This document shows positions 25,883-35,002 of a DNA stretch of 64,000 nucleotides, one piece after another. Each line of letters begins with the position of its first letter. Position 1 is the first letter of the stretch. The position numbers and the translations under genes were made by a program. The notes under the pieces were generated by a model that saw only the letters and a list, made by a program, of their open reading frames with translations, was not told the origin of the DNA and ran no database searches. The stretch covers positions 930,001-994,000 of the forward strand of contig CAVYWD010000001.1 in the NCBI GenBank assembly GCA_963772225.1, written 5' to 3'. Source of the DNA: CAVYWD01 sp963772225. GTDB taxonomy: Bacteria > Myxococcota > Myxococcia > Myxococcales > UBA5297.

Positions 25883-26677
25883 TTAAGGCGAGGCGCCGCC
25901 GGCGTCCGGAAGCGCGGCGCGGCGCGCGGGCAGCCCCGCCTCCCCGGGCCCCGCGGCCTCGGCGGCGGGGGCCTCGGTCCCGTCCTCGAAGTTGAGGCGG
26001 CCGACGCTCACCTCGAAGAGGGCGCGCAGCACCTCGAGCCTGCGGCGAGGGTCGATGCGGCCCTGCAGGCGCAGCGTCGGCCCCACGTAGCCGAGGTCCA
26101 ACCCCTGGCCCAGCCCGCGCTTGGCCAGGGCCTCGCGCATCGCCGCGAGCTGGTCCTGGAGAGCCTCGGAGTGGAAGGTCAGGTCCGTCCGGTCGGCGAC
26201 CCAGTCGTCGGCCTCCAGCACCTTCAGCAGCGCGCGCCGACAGCTCCCCGTGGCGACGGTCGCCTCGAGCTCCGGACCCCGCGAGCCGCGTTCGATCTTG
26301 AAGCCCCGGCATTCCTTCTGCGCGACCGCCACCGCCGCCTCGTCCAGCGGCACCGCCGGGGTCTTCCCGCCGACCTCGCGAACCCGCACCCAGACGGCGT
26401 CGAGACCGCCCTCCGACAGGAGAAGGAGGAGCGCCCGGCCCGGCTTCTTGGGCGTGAGCAGGAGCTCGCCCGAGGGCAGCGCCTCGGCGGTCAGGACCTC
26501 CGGGTCGGAGACCTGCACCGCCAGCGCCCGCTGCCGCACGAACCGCTCGTCGCCGGCCACCAGGTCCACCACGCCGCTGACCGGCCACGCCCGCGCCGCC
26601 CCGGGGAGGAGCCAACCGGCCAGCGCTGCCGCCAAGGGCGCGAGCATTCGCGCGCGACTTCGAAGAGGCGATCTCAT
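25883..26677 (-). CDS. Secreted protein with secretin-type pilus N-domain
   Basis: A 264-residue exported protein: Arg-rich n-region, hydrophobic core (MLAPLAAALAGWLLPGAARA) and Ala-x-Ala cleavage. A domain like the N-terminal part of CpaC/RcpA-type pilus secretins follows (VDLVAGDERFVRQRALAVQV, LLTPKKPGRALLLLL). The rest is helical, ending in an Ala/Pro-rich tail, with no secretin barrel. It may be a stand-alone adaptor or a divergent relic. ATG 26677 is preferred because the signal peptide begins there; the upstream ATG 26716 adds an unlikely leader. Confidence 0.6.
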   Translation of the reverse strand: MRSPLRSRARMLAPLAAALAGWLLPGAARAWPVSGVVDLVAGDERFVRQRALAVQVSDPEVLTAEALPSGELLLTPKKPGRALLLLLSEGGLDAVWVRVREVGGKTPAVPLDEAAVAVAQKECRGFKIERGSRGPELEATVATGSCRRALLKVLEADDWVADRTDLTFHSEALQDQLAAMREALAKRGLGQGLDLGYVGPTLRLQGRIDPRRRLEVLRALFEVSVGRLNFEDGTEAPAAEAAGPGEAGLPARRAALPDAGGASP

Positions 26678-26744
26678 GGAGCCGGAGAGGCTAGACGCGT
26701 TGGCTGCGCAGATCAAACGAGGGCGCCGGCCGGCGAAGGGCGCG

Positions 26745-27843
26745 CTACCAGCGCACCTTCGCCCCGAGCGACGCCGCGCCCGTCTGCACGATGGAGCCCT
26801 CGGCGTCGCGATCGCGCTGCGCGGCTGCGGTCAGCCAGAGGCGGAAGGCCTTGCTGAATCGATATTGGACCTTGAGCCCCACCAGCTCGCCGCGCCCCTC
26901 TCCCGGCACGTACTGAGTGTGCTGATACCAGAGCGCCACCTGTAGGTCGCCGAAGCGGTGCGCGAGGTCCGGGCGCAGCGACCACTGCGGCGGCGCGAGC
27001 GGGACGCCGGTCCCGACCGGCGCGCCGACCTTGCCGGTCGAGGCCAGGCTGAAGTAGCCGACCTGCGTGGGATCCTCCGCGTACAAGCAGTACATGCCAC
27101 CGAGCCCCACGTCGGTGTCGCGCCAAAGCGTCGCGCTCGCCGAAGCGCCGAGGCTCACCTGGTCGAAGGCGTTCGACTGCGCCTTGAGCGCGCCGTCGTT
27201 CTGGAGCCGGTCGAGGAGCGCCTGCCTCTGCTTGCTGCAGGTGTGCGCCGAGCAATATCGGACCAGGGCCGGGATGGTGACGTTCATCCCGTCGAGCTGG
27301 ACAATCCTTTGAGTCGTGTCGTAGTGCGTCGCGCCGACCGAGGCGGAGGCACCGAGCTCGAGGTCCGAATCGCCGGCCGTGTCGTACCCCACCCCAGAGC
27401 GCCGCCCCGAGGACGCTGGAGGCCGAGGAGATGAGCGCCTCGGCGTCCGTGGTGTTGCCCCGAGGCCCGACGAGCTGCAGAGGCGATTCGACGCGGAGGG
27501 CCGACCTGGGCGAGAGCGTCAGCGACAGCTCCGACGTGAGCTTCGGGCTCGGCTCCCAGTCCACCGCCGGCAGGAACGAGACGCTCGTGCCGCCCGCGGG
27601 CTTCAAGTTGGGCGCGGCCTCGCTGGCGGTAGGCGTGGCCACGCTCACGTTCACGCCGAGGCGCAGCGTCCACTCCTCGGTGAGCTCGAGGGAGCCGCTC
27701 AAGGCGTTGGTCAGCGCGCCGGTCCTCGGCTGGGAGCCGGCCGCGGGGCTGCTGCTCGCGCCCAGCTCTTCGGCGACCGCCGCGTCCGCGCGCGCGACTG
27801 CGGGCAGGCAGGCGAGGGTCAGCAGAGCGACGTGCAGGCGCAT
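26745..27843 (-). pseudogene. Outer-membrane beta-barrel-like protein, frameshifted
   Basis: From ATG 27843 an exported protein begins (MRLHVALLTLACLPAVARA) and shows alternating hydrophobic strands (WTLRLGVNVSVATPT, KLTSELSLTLSPRSALRVES). After VLGAALWGG it shifts frame. The other frame continues YDTAGDSDLELGASASVGAT and ends with the barrel-like AASLGAKVRW and a stop at 26745, the terminal Trp being typical of outer-membrane barrels. One surplus base in the run of four C at 27387-27390 (four G on the coding strand) accounts for it. Either an assembly indel or a real break. Probably a porin-like or export-related protein; substrate unknown. Confidence 0.7.
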
Positions 27844-28021
27844 GGCGACGAGGGCCCTCGGCGGCCGGCCGAACGTTCGGGTGTCGAACAATGCAAACAG
27901 CCAACCCGGCCAGGAGTTGCACGCGCCTCTCGCGCGCCCGCCGCAGGCGCCCTGTTGCGGCGCGGCGAAAGGTCCTGCAGCTTTGAAGCAGCCGACCTCA
28001 GGAGAGGCGAGCCAGGGGGCC

Positions 28022-28426
28022 ATGGTCATCGAAGAGCTGGACGCGGGTGGGGGCTTCGAGTGGGAGGCCCACGTCGAGGCGCATCCGCTCTCGACGTGCT
28101 ACCACCGCTTGGCCTGGCGGCAGGTGGCGCAGCGAGCCTATCACCTGCTCCTCTACTGGGAGATCCTCCGGCGCAGCTACCTGAGGCGCATGGCCGAGCT
28201 GGACTTCGGCAGCTCGCTGCGCGGGTCGGGCTCATTGGCCTTCAAGTCCGGGTGGGGCGCCCGCATCGCGCCCTTGCGCACCTGCGTCCTGTCGGCGAAC
28301 GGCAAGGCGCCGCGGCTGAGCCCGGACGAGCCGCTGGCGAGCTTCGCGGTGCGCCGGTGGCGGCGCCTTCCCCGGCGACTCGCGGACGCGATGGGGCCGG
28401 TCGTCTGCCGGCGCTGGCTCGCATGA
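28022..28426 (+). CDS. Internally deleted FemAB-family remnant
   Basis: A 134-residue reading frame that joins two ends of a FemAB/GNAT-like exopolysaccharide-associated protein. The start (HPLSTCYHRLAWRQVAQRAY) matches the N-terminal part. LYWEILRRSYLRRMAELDFG, RGSGSLAFKSGWG and the ending WRRLPRRLADAMGPVV match the C-terminal part. Roughly 200 internal residues are missing. It overlaps the next gene as ATGA, so it is still translated into the operon. The product is unlikely to be an active transferase. Confidence 0.6.
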   Translation: MVIEELDAGGGFEWEAHVEAHPLSTCYHRLAWRQVAQRAYHLLLYWEILRRSYLRRMAELDFGSSLRGSGSLAFKSGWGARIAPLRTCVLSANGKAPRLSPDEPLASFAVRRWRRLPRRLADAMGPVVCRRWLA

Positions 28427-29502
28427 GCGCCCGTGCTCGTCGAGCCTGGACCAGGGCGGCTCTGCGACTGCTGCTGCTCGGGCTGGCGGCGGGCGCGCTG
28501 GCCCTGGCCGCGCGAGGGACCGACCTCTCGCGGGCCGCGGCCGCGGTGCGGCGCGCCGACTGGCGGCTGATCGCGCTCGCGGCCGCCGTCAACGTCCCGC
28601 TGATCGCCGCGCTGCGCACCGGGCGCTTCGCGGCGCTCTTGCGCGGCCTGCCGCATGAGGGACCCAAGGCGGGCTTCCTGGAGCTCTCCCGGCTGCTCCT
28701 CGCGGCGCGGGCGGTGAGCCTGGCGTTGCCAGGGGGCCGGGCGGGCGACCTGCTCCGCGCCACCGTGCTGCGCCGGCGCCACGGCTACCCTTGGGAGGCG
28801 GTGGCGGCGTCGCACTTGGCGGAGCCGGCCATCGAGGCGCTGAGCCTGGCGCTGCCGGCGCTCGCGCTCCTCGCCCTGGCGAGGCCGCCTCGGGTTCTCT
28901 TCGCGGGCCTGGCGACGATGGGCGCCCTGGGCGTGGGGGCCGCGGGGCTGGGGCTCTACTTCGCGCGCAGCGGAGGGCGGCGCCGGGCGCGGCGCGGCGA
29001 CGAGACCCAGCCCTCGGGCCGAAAGCGCGCGCGGCTCTCGCGCATCGTCGCCACGGCGCGCGATGGGATGCGACTTTTGAAAGACCCGCGGACCTGGGCG
29101 CTGTGCCTCTTCATCTCGCTCGTCAGCGACGCCCTCGACGTCGCCATGATCGCCCTGTGCGCGGCGGCGACGGGCATCCACCTCGGGCTCGCCGAGTCGC
29201 TCATGGTGCTGGTGGCGGTGAACGTCGCGCTCGTCCTGCCGGCCGCGCCGGGGAACCTCGGGCTGCTCGAGGCGGGCGCGGTCCTCGCGGTCACGGCGTT
29301 GGGGAGGCCAGCGCCGCTCGCGGTGGCGTTCTCCGCGGTGTACCACGCGGCGCACCTCTTCCCGGTGGCGCTGGCGGGCGGCGCGTGCCTTTTGGGGCTC
29401 CGGACGCGCGCGGGAGGCGGGGGCGAGGTGGAGCCAGACGCGGCCGTTGCGCCCTCGAAGGTTCCGGGCGAAGCTCGGCCCCCGGCGCCTCAGAAGGCTT
29501 GA
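28423..29502 (+). CDS. Lysylphosphatidylglycerol synthase TM-region/flippase-like membrane protein
   Basis: A 359-residue protein with about seven to nine membrane segments (LRLLLLGLAAGALALAARG, ALCLFISLVSDALDVAMIAL, PAAPGNLGLLEAGAVLAVTA). The PxxPGNLGxxE stretch is the hallmark of the UPF0104/LPG_synthase_TM family. Members include the flippase half of MprF and stand-alone transporters near polysaccharide genes. The synthase domain is absent. The tail is Gly/Pro-rich. Its start overlaps the FemAB remnant stop (ATGA). Confidence 0.75.
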   Translation: MSARARRAWTRAALRLLLLGLAAGALALAARGTDLSRAAAAVRRADWRLIALAAAVNVPLIAALRTGRFAALLRGLPHEGPKAGFLELSRLLLAARAVSLALPGGRAGDLLRATVLRRRHGYPWEAVAASHLAEPAIEALSLALPALALLALARPPRVLFAGLATMGALGVGAAGLGLYFARSGGRRRARRGDETQPSGRKRARLSRIVATARDGMRLLKDPRTWALCLFISLVSDALDVAMIALCAAATGIHLGLAESLMVLVAVNVALVLPAAPGNLGLLEAGAVLAVTALGRPAPLAVAFSAVYHAAHLFPVALAGGACLLGLRTRAGGGGEVEPDAAVAPSKVPGEARPPAPQKA

Positions 29503-29512
29503 AGGAGCGACC

Positions 29513-29956
29513 ATGCAGATCCGCCAGCTCTCGTTGTTCCTCGAGAACCGCCCCGGTCAGCTGCGGGGGCCGGTGAAGGCCTTGGGCGACGCGGGCATCG
29601 ACATCCTCACCATGTCGCTCGCCGACACGAAGCAATTCGGGATCCTGAGGCTCGTGGTCCGCGACTTCGAGGCGGCCCAGCGGGTCCTCGCCGCGGCCGG
29701 CTACGTGGTGACCGTCAATGACCTCGTGGCGGTCGACGTGCCCGACCGGCCCGGCGGCCTCGCCAAGACGCTAGAGTCGTTCGAGCGGGCGGGGCTCGGC
29801 ATCGAGTACATGTACGCGTTCACCGTGCACCGCCGCGGCGAATACGCGCCGCTCCTGTTCCGGCTGGAGGACCCCACGGCGGCGGCGGCGGCGCTCAAGG
29901 CGCAGGGCGAGAGGATCCTCGAGGCGGAGGAGCTGTTTCGGCGCGCGGGGGTTTGA
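29513..29956 (+). CDS. Tandem ACT-domain protein
   Basis: A 147-residue protein made of two ACT domains (LSLFLENRPGQLRGPVKALG at the start, VDVPDRPGGLAKTLESFERA at the middle). ACT domains bind amino acids or small ligands and regulate enzymes. Stand-alone ACT pairs of this type are often annotated as amino-acid-binding proteins with unknown target. ATG 29513 follows AAGGAG and lies 10 bp behind the membrane protein. Confidence 0.8.
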   Translation: MQIRQLSLFLENRPGQLRGPVKALGDAGIDILTMSLADTKQFGILRLVVRDFEAAQRVLAAAGYVVTVNDLVAVDVPDRPGGLAKTLESFERAGLGIEYMYAFTVHRRGEYAPLLFRLEDPTAAAAALKAQGERILEAEELFRRAGV

Positions 29957-30100
29957 GACGGCAGAAACGCATTCGGCGGCGTAGGCGGTCACCGATCTGG
30001 ATGAACGGAATCCTGGCGGGCCAGCCCAATCCACGCAGCCCATCCTTTGAATGACGAAAGAAAAGCTGTCGCAAGGTATTCGCGATCGACTCGAGATACT

Positions 30101-31333
30101 TCACCGCCGAGGCCGCTCGAGCTCCTCGAGCACGCTCGCCAAGTCATCCGGCTCGTCGTCCAGCACCAGGACCCCGTCCTCGCCCGGCTGCGCCTGTGCG
30201 GGCCGCTCGACCTTCGGCGCCGGCCTTAGCGCCGGCCCGCGCGCGGGCACCTTCGGCAGCGCCTTGGCGCGCGGGAGCAGCGCAAGGAGCGAGGGCTCCG
30301 GCAGGTCGGCCGCGGCCTCCTCCGCGGAAGCGGCTTCCGTCGGCTTCGAGAAGTCCTGCTTCTGCTCCAGCCAAGCCCTGTACCGCGAAAGGCTCCAGCA
30401 CCCGTCGGCGGCCCCGCTCTCGAGGACGGTGGGCAGCTTGAAGAACTGCCCCTGCCGGATGAGCGCGCGGGCCGCGGTACAGCCGGTGAGCACCTCGCAC
30501 TCGGGCACGCGCATCTGCGCCTCGCGCCGGTAGACGAGCCTTTGCGCCACGGCCCCGACCAGGCAGTCGCCCAGCTGCGCGCAGATGCCCGGCTGGATCT
30601 CCGCGGGGAACGCCGCCACCACCCGCTGGAGCGCCTCGGCCACCGTCGACGAGTGCACCGTGGCGACGACCAGATGCCCGGTCTCGGCCGCGTTGAGCGT
30701 GAGCCGCATGACCTCCGGCTCGCGCATCTCGCCCACCAGCAGCACGTCCGGGTCCTCGCGCATGGCGTCGAAGAGCCCCTGCTCGAAGGAGGGCGTGTCG
30801 CGCCCCACCTCGCGCTGCCGGATGAGCGAGCGGCGCGGCGTCATCGCGTACTCGATGGGGCTCTCCAGCGTCAGGATGTGCCGGCTCTCCTTCAGGTTGA
30901 TCTCCTGGAGGAATGCCGCCGCGGTCGACGTCTTGCCGGAGCCCGTGGGGCCGCTGATGAGCAAGAGGCCGTGGGAGTCCTGCGCGAAGCGCGCGAGGCT
31001 CGGGTGCAGGTTGAGCCGCTCCAGCGTGACCGCCGGCGCGCTCAGCAGCCGGACTGCGAGGCCGACGCCCCGGGCGCTTCGCAGGACGTTGATTCGGCAG
31101 CGCACCCCCTTCGCCGTGCGCGACAGGTCCGCGCTGCCGCGCTCCAGGAGCTCCGCCCAGCGCCCGTCGCCCAAGACCTCGCGCGCCAGCGCCGTGAGCG
31201 CGCCCGCGCCGACGCGCTCTCCCGCGGCGCGAAGCTCGCCGCTGACCCTCACCGTGGCCGGGAGCCCCGGCTCCAGATGCAGGTCGCTCGCGCCTTGCTC
31301 GCGCGCCCACGCGATCCAGCCCTCGAAGTCCAT
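30101..31333 (-). CDS. PilT-family ATPase paralogue with C-terminal extension
   Basis: A 410-residue type IV pilus/secretion ATPase: Walker A SGPTGSGKTSTAAAF, Asp box VLTLESPIEYA, Walker B VLLVGEMREPEV and His box HLVVATVHSSTVAEAL. In place of the AIRNLIRE signature of retraction PilT it has ARALIRQGQFFKLP, and about 100 extra residues, Pro/Ala/Glu-rich, follow. It differs from the canonical pilT at 46159. A PilU-like or specialised motor is likely. ATG 31333 is chosen because it opens the PilT N-domain (WAREQGASDLHLEPGLPA). Confidence 0.8.
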   Translation of the reverse strand: MDFEGWIAWAREQGASDLHLEPGLPATVRVSGELRAAGERVGAGALTALAREVLGDGRWAELLERGSADLSRTAKGVRCRINVLRSARGVGLAVRLLSAPAVTLERLNLHPSLARFAQDSHGLLLISGPTGSGKTSTAAAFLQEINLKESRHILTLESPIEYAMTPRRSLIRQREVGRDTPSFEQGLFDAMREDPDVLLVGEMREPEVMRLTLNAAETGHLVVATVHSSTVAEALQRVVAAFPAEIQPGICAQLGDCLVGAVAQRLVYRREAQMRVPECEVLTGCTAARALIRQGQFFKLPTVLESGAADGCWSLSRYRAWLEQKQDFSKPTEAASAEEAAADLPEPSLLALLPRAKALPKVPARGPALRPAPKVERPAQAQPGEDGVLVLDDEPDDLASVLEELERPRR

Positions 31334-31442
31334 GGCGCTGTCGCCCTCGCACTTTTCTCGTGGATTTGCCGGCCGGAACCGAGCGGCCCGCCGAGCCACC
31401 GTTACTACTTTCGACCTCGCGTTTCCATTCGCGCCCCCTTCA

Positions 31443-31916
31443 TCAGCGGGGTGGCGGTGGGGGCTCCGGGCGATCCTCACCCGGCGGCTCGGGCGGGGGC
31501 CTTCCGCCGGCCGGAGGCTCGCCAGGCCCCGGGCCCATGCCCGGCATCCCCGGCGGGGGCGGCATGGCCGCCTTCAGCTCCTCGAGCCGGCGCGCCTGCT
31601 CCGGCGTGAGAATGGCGCGCATCTCGCGGTCGACGGTCTCCTGGACGGCGCGGGCGCGGGGCAAGGCGTCGCGCAGCACGGCGTCGAGCTCGGGCCGATG
31701 GGCCTCGAAGATGGCCCGGGCCCGCGCCTCCTGCTCCCGGTCGAGCCCGAGCTGCCCGTAGAGCGCCATCCCCGGCGGGTGCGGCGGAGGGCCCAAGTGC
31801 CGCGGCTCCAGGGCACGCGTGAGCCCCGCCCCCGTGAGCGCGCCGGCGATGAACATGGCGGCGAGCAGGCCGATGGCTCGGAGCCGCAGCCCCTCCAGAG
31901 AGCGCAGCGCGGTCAT
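31443..31916 (-). CDS. Spy/CpxP-like periplasmic protein (metal-resistance fold)
   Basis: A 157-residue protein with an N-terminal membrane anchor or signal (AIGLLAAMFIAGALTGAGLT). A helical core follows (LDREQEARARAIFEAHRPEL, REMRAILTPEQARRLEELKA) with the LTPEQ motif of the Spy/CpxP/CnrX family, then a long Pro/Gly/Met-rich tail. The family senses misfolded proteins or metal ions. The start overlaps the stop of the membrane protein upstream (ATGA). It is the third gene of a sigma-factor operon. Confidence 0.7.
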   Translation of the reverse strand: MTALRSLEGLRLRAIGLLAAMFIAGALTGAGLTRALEPRHLGPPPHPPGMALYGQLGLDREQEARARAIFEAHRPELDAVLRDALPRARAVQETVDREMRAILTPEQARRLEELKAAMPPPPGMPGMGPGPGEPPAGGRPPPEPPGEDRPEPPPPPR

Positions 31917-32245
31917 CGGCTCTTCTCCAGGGACTCGAGGATCTCCGCCGCGGAGGACGGGGTGCCGGCGCTGGACCACTGGAGCAGCGCGCCGGCGGGG
32001 TCCTCGCTGGTCGATGAGCTCGCCCGGATCGGCGAGAGGAGCGACGGCCCCCAGGCTGCCAGCGCGATCGACGCCGCCAGGGCCAGAGCCGGGCGCCAGA
32101 AGCGCAGCATGACCTCCTCCGCCCTCGCCGCCCTCCGCTGCGCGCCGCGCGCCGCGACGGCCAGGACCGTGGCGTCGAACCGCGCTTTGTTCAGAGTGGG
32201 ATCGAGCGTCGAGAAGTCGATCCGGTCATCGTCGATCGGCTTCAT
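31913..32245 (-). CDS. Small membrane protein, candidate anti-sigma factor
   Basis: A 110-residue protein with a cytoplasmic N-terminus (IDFSTLDPTLNKARFDATVL), one membrane segment (PALALAASIALAAWGPSLLS) and a short extracytoplasmic Ser/Glu-rich tail. Its start overlaps the stop of the sigma gene and its stop overlaps the start of the Spy-like gene (both ATGA). One-span proteins in this position usually hold the sigma factor at the membrane. No classical zinc anti-sigma motif is visible, so the role is inferred. Confidence 0.6.
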   Translation of the reverse strand: MKPIDDDRIDFSTLDPTLNKARFDATVLAVAARGAQRRAARAEEVMLRFWRPALALAASIALAAWGPSLLSPIRASSSTSEDPAGALLQWSSAGTPSSAAEILESLEKSR

Positions 32246-32799
32246 GAAGTGCCTCCTTCTTCTGCCCGGGCGCCCGCGAGGATCGCCCGCATGGCCTTGC
32301 GCGCCTGGAAGAGGTGCTGGCGCGACATTCCTTCCGAGATCCCCAGCGCCGCGCCGATCTCCGCGTGGGTCCAACCGTCGAGATCATGCAGCAGGACCAC
32401 CTCCCGCTGGGCGGAGCTGACCTGGCCGAGCGCGTCCAAGAGCCGCGCCCGCAGCAAGACTGCCTCGCCCCCCGGCTGTGCGGCGTCGCCGGGGTCGCCG
32501 AGCTGGTTCGACAGCGCGCTCGCCGCGCGCTTGGACCCGGCGAGGTTGAGCGCCCGGTTGCGCGCGATCTGGAGGAGCCAGGACGCGAAGCGCGACGGCT
32601 CGCGGCAACGCTCCAGCTCCTCGAAGGCGGCCGCGAAGGCGTCTTGCGCCACGTCCTCGGCGTCCGCCGGGCTCCCCAGGACCGCCAGCGCCACCGCGAA
32701 GGCGGCCCGAAAATGCAGGCGGACCAGCTGCTCGAACGCGCCGGCCTCTCCTTTTCGAGCGCGGCCGACGAGGGCCGCCGTGCTTTCGTTCGCGTCCAA
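32242..32799 (-). CDS. ECF-type RNA polymerase sigma factor
   Basis: A 185-residue sigma-70 family protein with region 2 (FEQLVRLHFRAAFAVALAVL, DAEDVAQDAFAAAFEEL, SWLLQIARNRALN) and region 4 (SSAQREVVLLHDLDGWTHAE, IGAALGISEGMSRQHLFQAR). Regions 1 and 3 are missing, as in ECF sigmas. It is the first gene of a three-gene overlapping operon with a small membrane protein and a Spy/CnrX-like protein, the logic of CnrH-CnrY-CnrX. The inducing signal may be a metal or envelope stress. Confidence 0.9.
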   Translation of the reverse strand: MDANESTAALVGRARKGEAGAFEQLVRLHFRAAFAVALAVLGSPADAEDVAQDAFAAAFEELERCREPSRFASWLLQIARNRALNLAGSKRAASALSNQLGDPGDAAQPGGEAVLLRARLLDALGQVSSAQREVVLLHDLDGWTHAEIGAALGISEGMSRQHLFQARKAMRAILAGARAEEGGTS

Positions 32800-32903
32800 G
32801 TCTCACGAGGTAGACAGCCCGTACCGCCCGGGCGTTAGCCGCGCCCACGGCCCCGCCCGGAGCGCTTGGGGTCGGGCGGACCTTTTTCGCGAGCGAACGC
32901 GGC

Positions 32904-34925
32904 TCACTCGCGCGTCATTGGCGCCGACCGCTCGCGCGAGGTGATGGCGGCGCGCGGCACCAGGGTGAATCGCGAGGCGTCGCGCTCGGCCGCAACCGCC
33001 GGCCGGTCCTCGCCGCGCCGCTCGTCCAGCCAGTGCGCCATCTCCCCCGCCTCCCAGCCGTAGGTCGCGCCGTTCAGGAGCACCCGCCCCTGCGAAAACG
33101 CGAGCGTCGCCTCCCGGAGCGGCACCTCGCCGAGGTCGCGCAGGATGGCCTCGAAGCGGCCCTGGAGCCGCGGGTCGACATAGCGGAACGTGTGCCGCGC
33201 CGAGTACGCCATGTGGTACCAGGCCGGGCGAAAGCTGACCCCCGACAGGCCGACCTGGCGCGCCATGTGCGCCAGGACCTGGCCGGCTTCGCGCGCCATC
33301 CCCAGCCCCGGGAGGTCCTGCCCCGGCAGCTGCGGCCTTCGCTGGCTGAACCGCGCCCTGGGGTTTCGGAGCGTGAGCCAGTGGACGTAGAGGACGTGCG
33401 CGCCGGCGAGCTCCGTCCGGTCGAGCACCGCCTCCACCAGGACGTGCTCGACCCCGTCGGTCCGCCCGAAGAGCCGCATCCGGCTCCCCGGGTTGGCGGC
33501 GTCGACCTCGACGCGAAAGCCGTCGAACCCCAGGCGCCGCAGGTGGGCCAGCACCTGCGTCTGCTCCAGGACGAACTCTATGCCCTCGGCGCTGTACGTC
33601 CCCAGCAGGAGGCGCTGCCCGCGGGAGCCCAGGCCGAGCGACGACTCCAGGTCCTCCAGCGAGAGCTCCCCGCCCATCTGCTCCTCGCCGAAGCCCAGCC
33701 AGATGCGCGCGTACCGCACGCTCAGCGGGTCGTAGTGCTCGGGGATGCGCGCCCGCGTTCGCCGGGCCAGCGCCAGGACCGTCCCCGCCAGGACCTTCCA
33801 GGCGTCGGAGTGGTAGCCGCCGCCGGGGAGCCAGACGCTGGGGACGCCCTCCAGGACCTCGGCCATCATCAGGTCGCGCCGACGGGCGCCGTTGAGCGTG
33901 AGCCCCAGCTTGCCCATCCGGTCGCCCTGGAGCACGTCCCCGCCGGCGATGACGAAGGCGAGCGCGGGCTCGGGCATCCGCCCGAGCAGCTGGGCCAGCG
34001 CGCGCAGGTAGCGCTCGTCCTTGCAGCCGGTGGGGAGCACCGTCTCGTCCACGTCGTCCAGGGAGGTCCAGTGGCTGCCGGAGAGCGAGCCGATCCAGAC
34101 CGTGGGGTCGCCCCGCAGGCACGCCGCCAGGCCGTCGGGCGGATGGGCGTCGGTGTCCAGGATCACCACCTTGCCGGCGAGGCCCTCGCTGCGCAGGATG
34201 GAGAGCGCCACCGCGATGTCGTTGACCGGGCACATGCCCGCGGCCTTGTCGGGCGCGGCGTGGTGGAATCCGCCCAGCAGGTTCACCGCCGGCCCCCTGC
34301 GCCGCAGGGCCTCGCGCGCGGCGTCGAGCGTCCCTCCGCAAGCCAGCCGCACGGTCTTCATCAGCTCGTCCACCCGCACGTCCGACGGGTCGACCGCGTA
34401 GATGCGCGCCAGGGTCTCGGGGCGCCCCAGCGACTCAAGCAACGCGGGCGTGTGGACGCGCGCCAGGTCGGCGTAGGCCAGGCGGCGCGGCGAGCGCAGC
34501 TCCGCGGGGTCGGCCGAGCCGCTCTCCAGCAGGTACCAGGCGATGAAGTCGGCGCGCCGAGGCTCGATGGCCATGGTCGCCTCGACGGCCGACAGCGGCA
34601 GCCGGTAGTCGGGGTCGTAGTAGATGGGCACGCGCCGCGAGGACCGCAGCGTCAGTCGGTCGACCGCGGCGCGCAGGAGGCGCCGGCGCCGGTTACCGTC
34701 GAGCCAAGGCGCCCGGCCCTTGGCTTCTTCGAGCGCTTTCTTCGGGCTTTCGAACCAAAAGGCCACGTGGGCTCCATCGCGCGCCCCGCGCTCCGCGGAC
34801 CGAAGGCCTTCGCGAAGCTGGCCCGAGCTTACCTCAAAGGCCGCGGGCTCGGAGGGGCCGGCGCCCTGCCGCGCGGGCGCGCTCGCATCCCCGAGAGAAG
34901 GCCTCGACTCGAGCGCCGAGTCCAT
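32904..34925 (-). CDS. Histone deacetylase-family protein with long C-terminal extension
   Basis: A 673-residue protein. A 90-residue N-terminal leader is followed by a deacetylase (arginase-deacetylase) domain to about residue 390: substrate tyrosine region PIYYDPDYRLP, active-site HH in LLGGFHHAAPDKAAG, metal ligands DTDAHPPDG and GGDVLQGDRMG, and the final WLPGGGYHS. About 280 further residues have no recognised family (YARIWLGFGEEQMG, LVEAVLDRTELAGAHVLYVH). The domain best resembles HDAC class IV-like bacterial proteins, which deacetylate lysines, polyamines or small molecules. ATG 34925 has GAGG just upstream. Confidence 0.78.
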   Translation of the reverse strand: MDSALESRPSLGDASAPARQGAGPSEPAAFEVSSGQLREGLRSAERGARDGAHVAFWFESPKKALEEAKGRAPWLDGNRRRRLLRAAVDRLTLRSSRRVPIYYDPDYRLPLSAVEATMAIEPRRADFIAWYLLESGSADPAELRSPRRLAYADLARVHTPALLESLGRPETLARIYAVDPSDVRVDELMKTVRLACGGTLDAAREALRRRGPAVNLLGGFHHAAPDKAAGMCPVNDIAVALSILRSEGLAGKVVILDTDAHPPDGLAACLRGDPTVWIGSLSGSHWTSLDDVDETVLPTGCKDERYLRALAQLLGRMPEPALAFVIAGGDVLQGDRMGKLGLTLNGARRRDLMMAEVLEGVPSVWLPGGGYHSDAWKVLAGTVLALARRTRARIPEHYDPLSVRYARIWLGFGEEQMGGELSLEDLESSLGLGSRGQRLLLGTYSAEGIEFVLEQTQVLAHLRRLGFDGFRVEVDAANPGSRMRLFGRTDGVEHVLVEAVLDRTELAGAHVLYVHWLTLRNPRARFSQRRPQLPGQDLPGLGMAREAGQVLAHMARQVGLSGVSFRPAWYHMAYSARHTFRYVDPRLQGRFEAILRDLGEVPLREATLAFSQGRVLLNGATYGWEAGEMAHWLDERRGEDRPAVAAERDASRFTLVPRAAITSRERSAPMTRE

Positions 34926-35002
34926 CTAACCTCGGTGGACTTCGATGCTCTCGAGGCAATGGGGCGCTCGGCCGGGCGCCCGGCAAAAATGCGACCTCTC
35001 CC

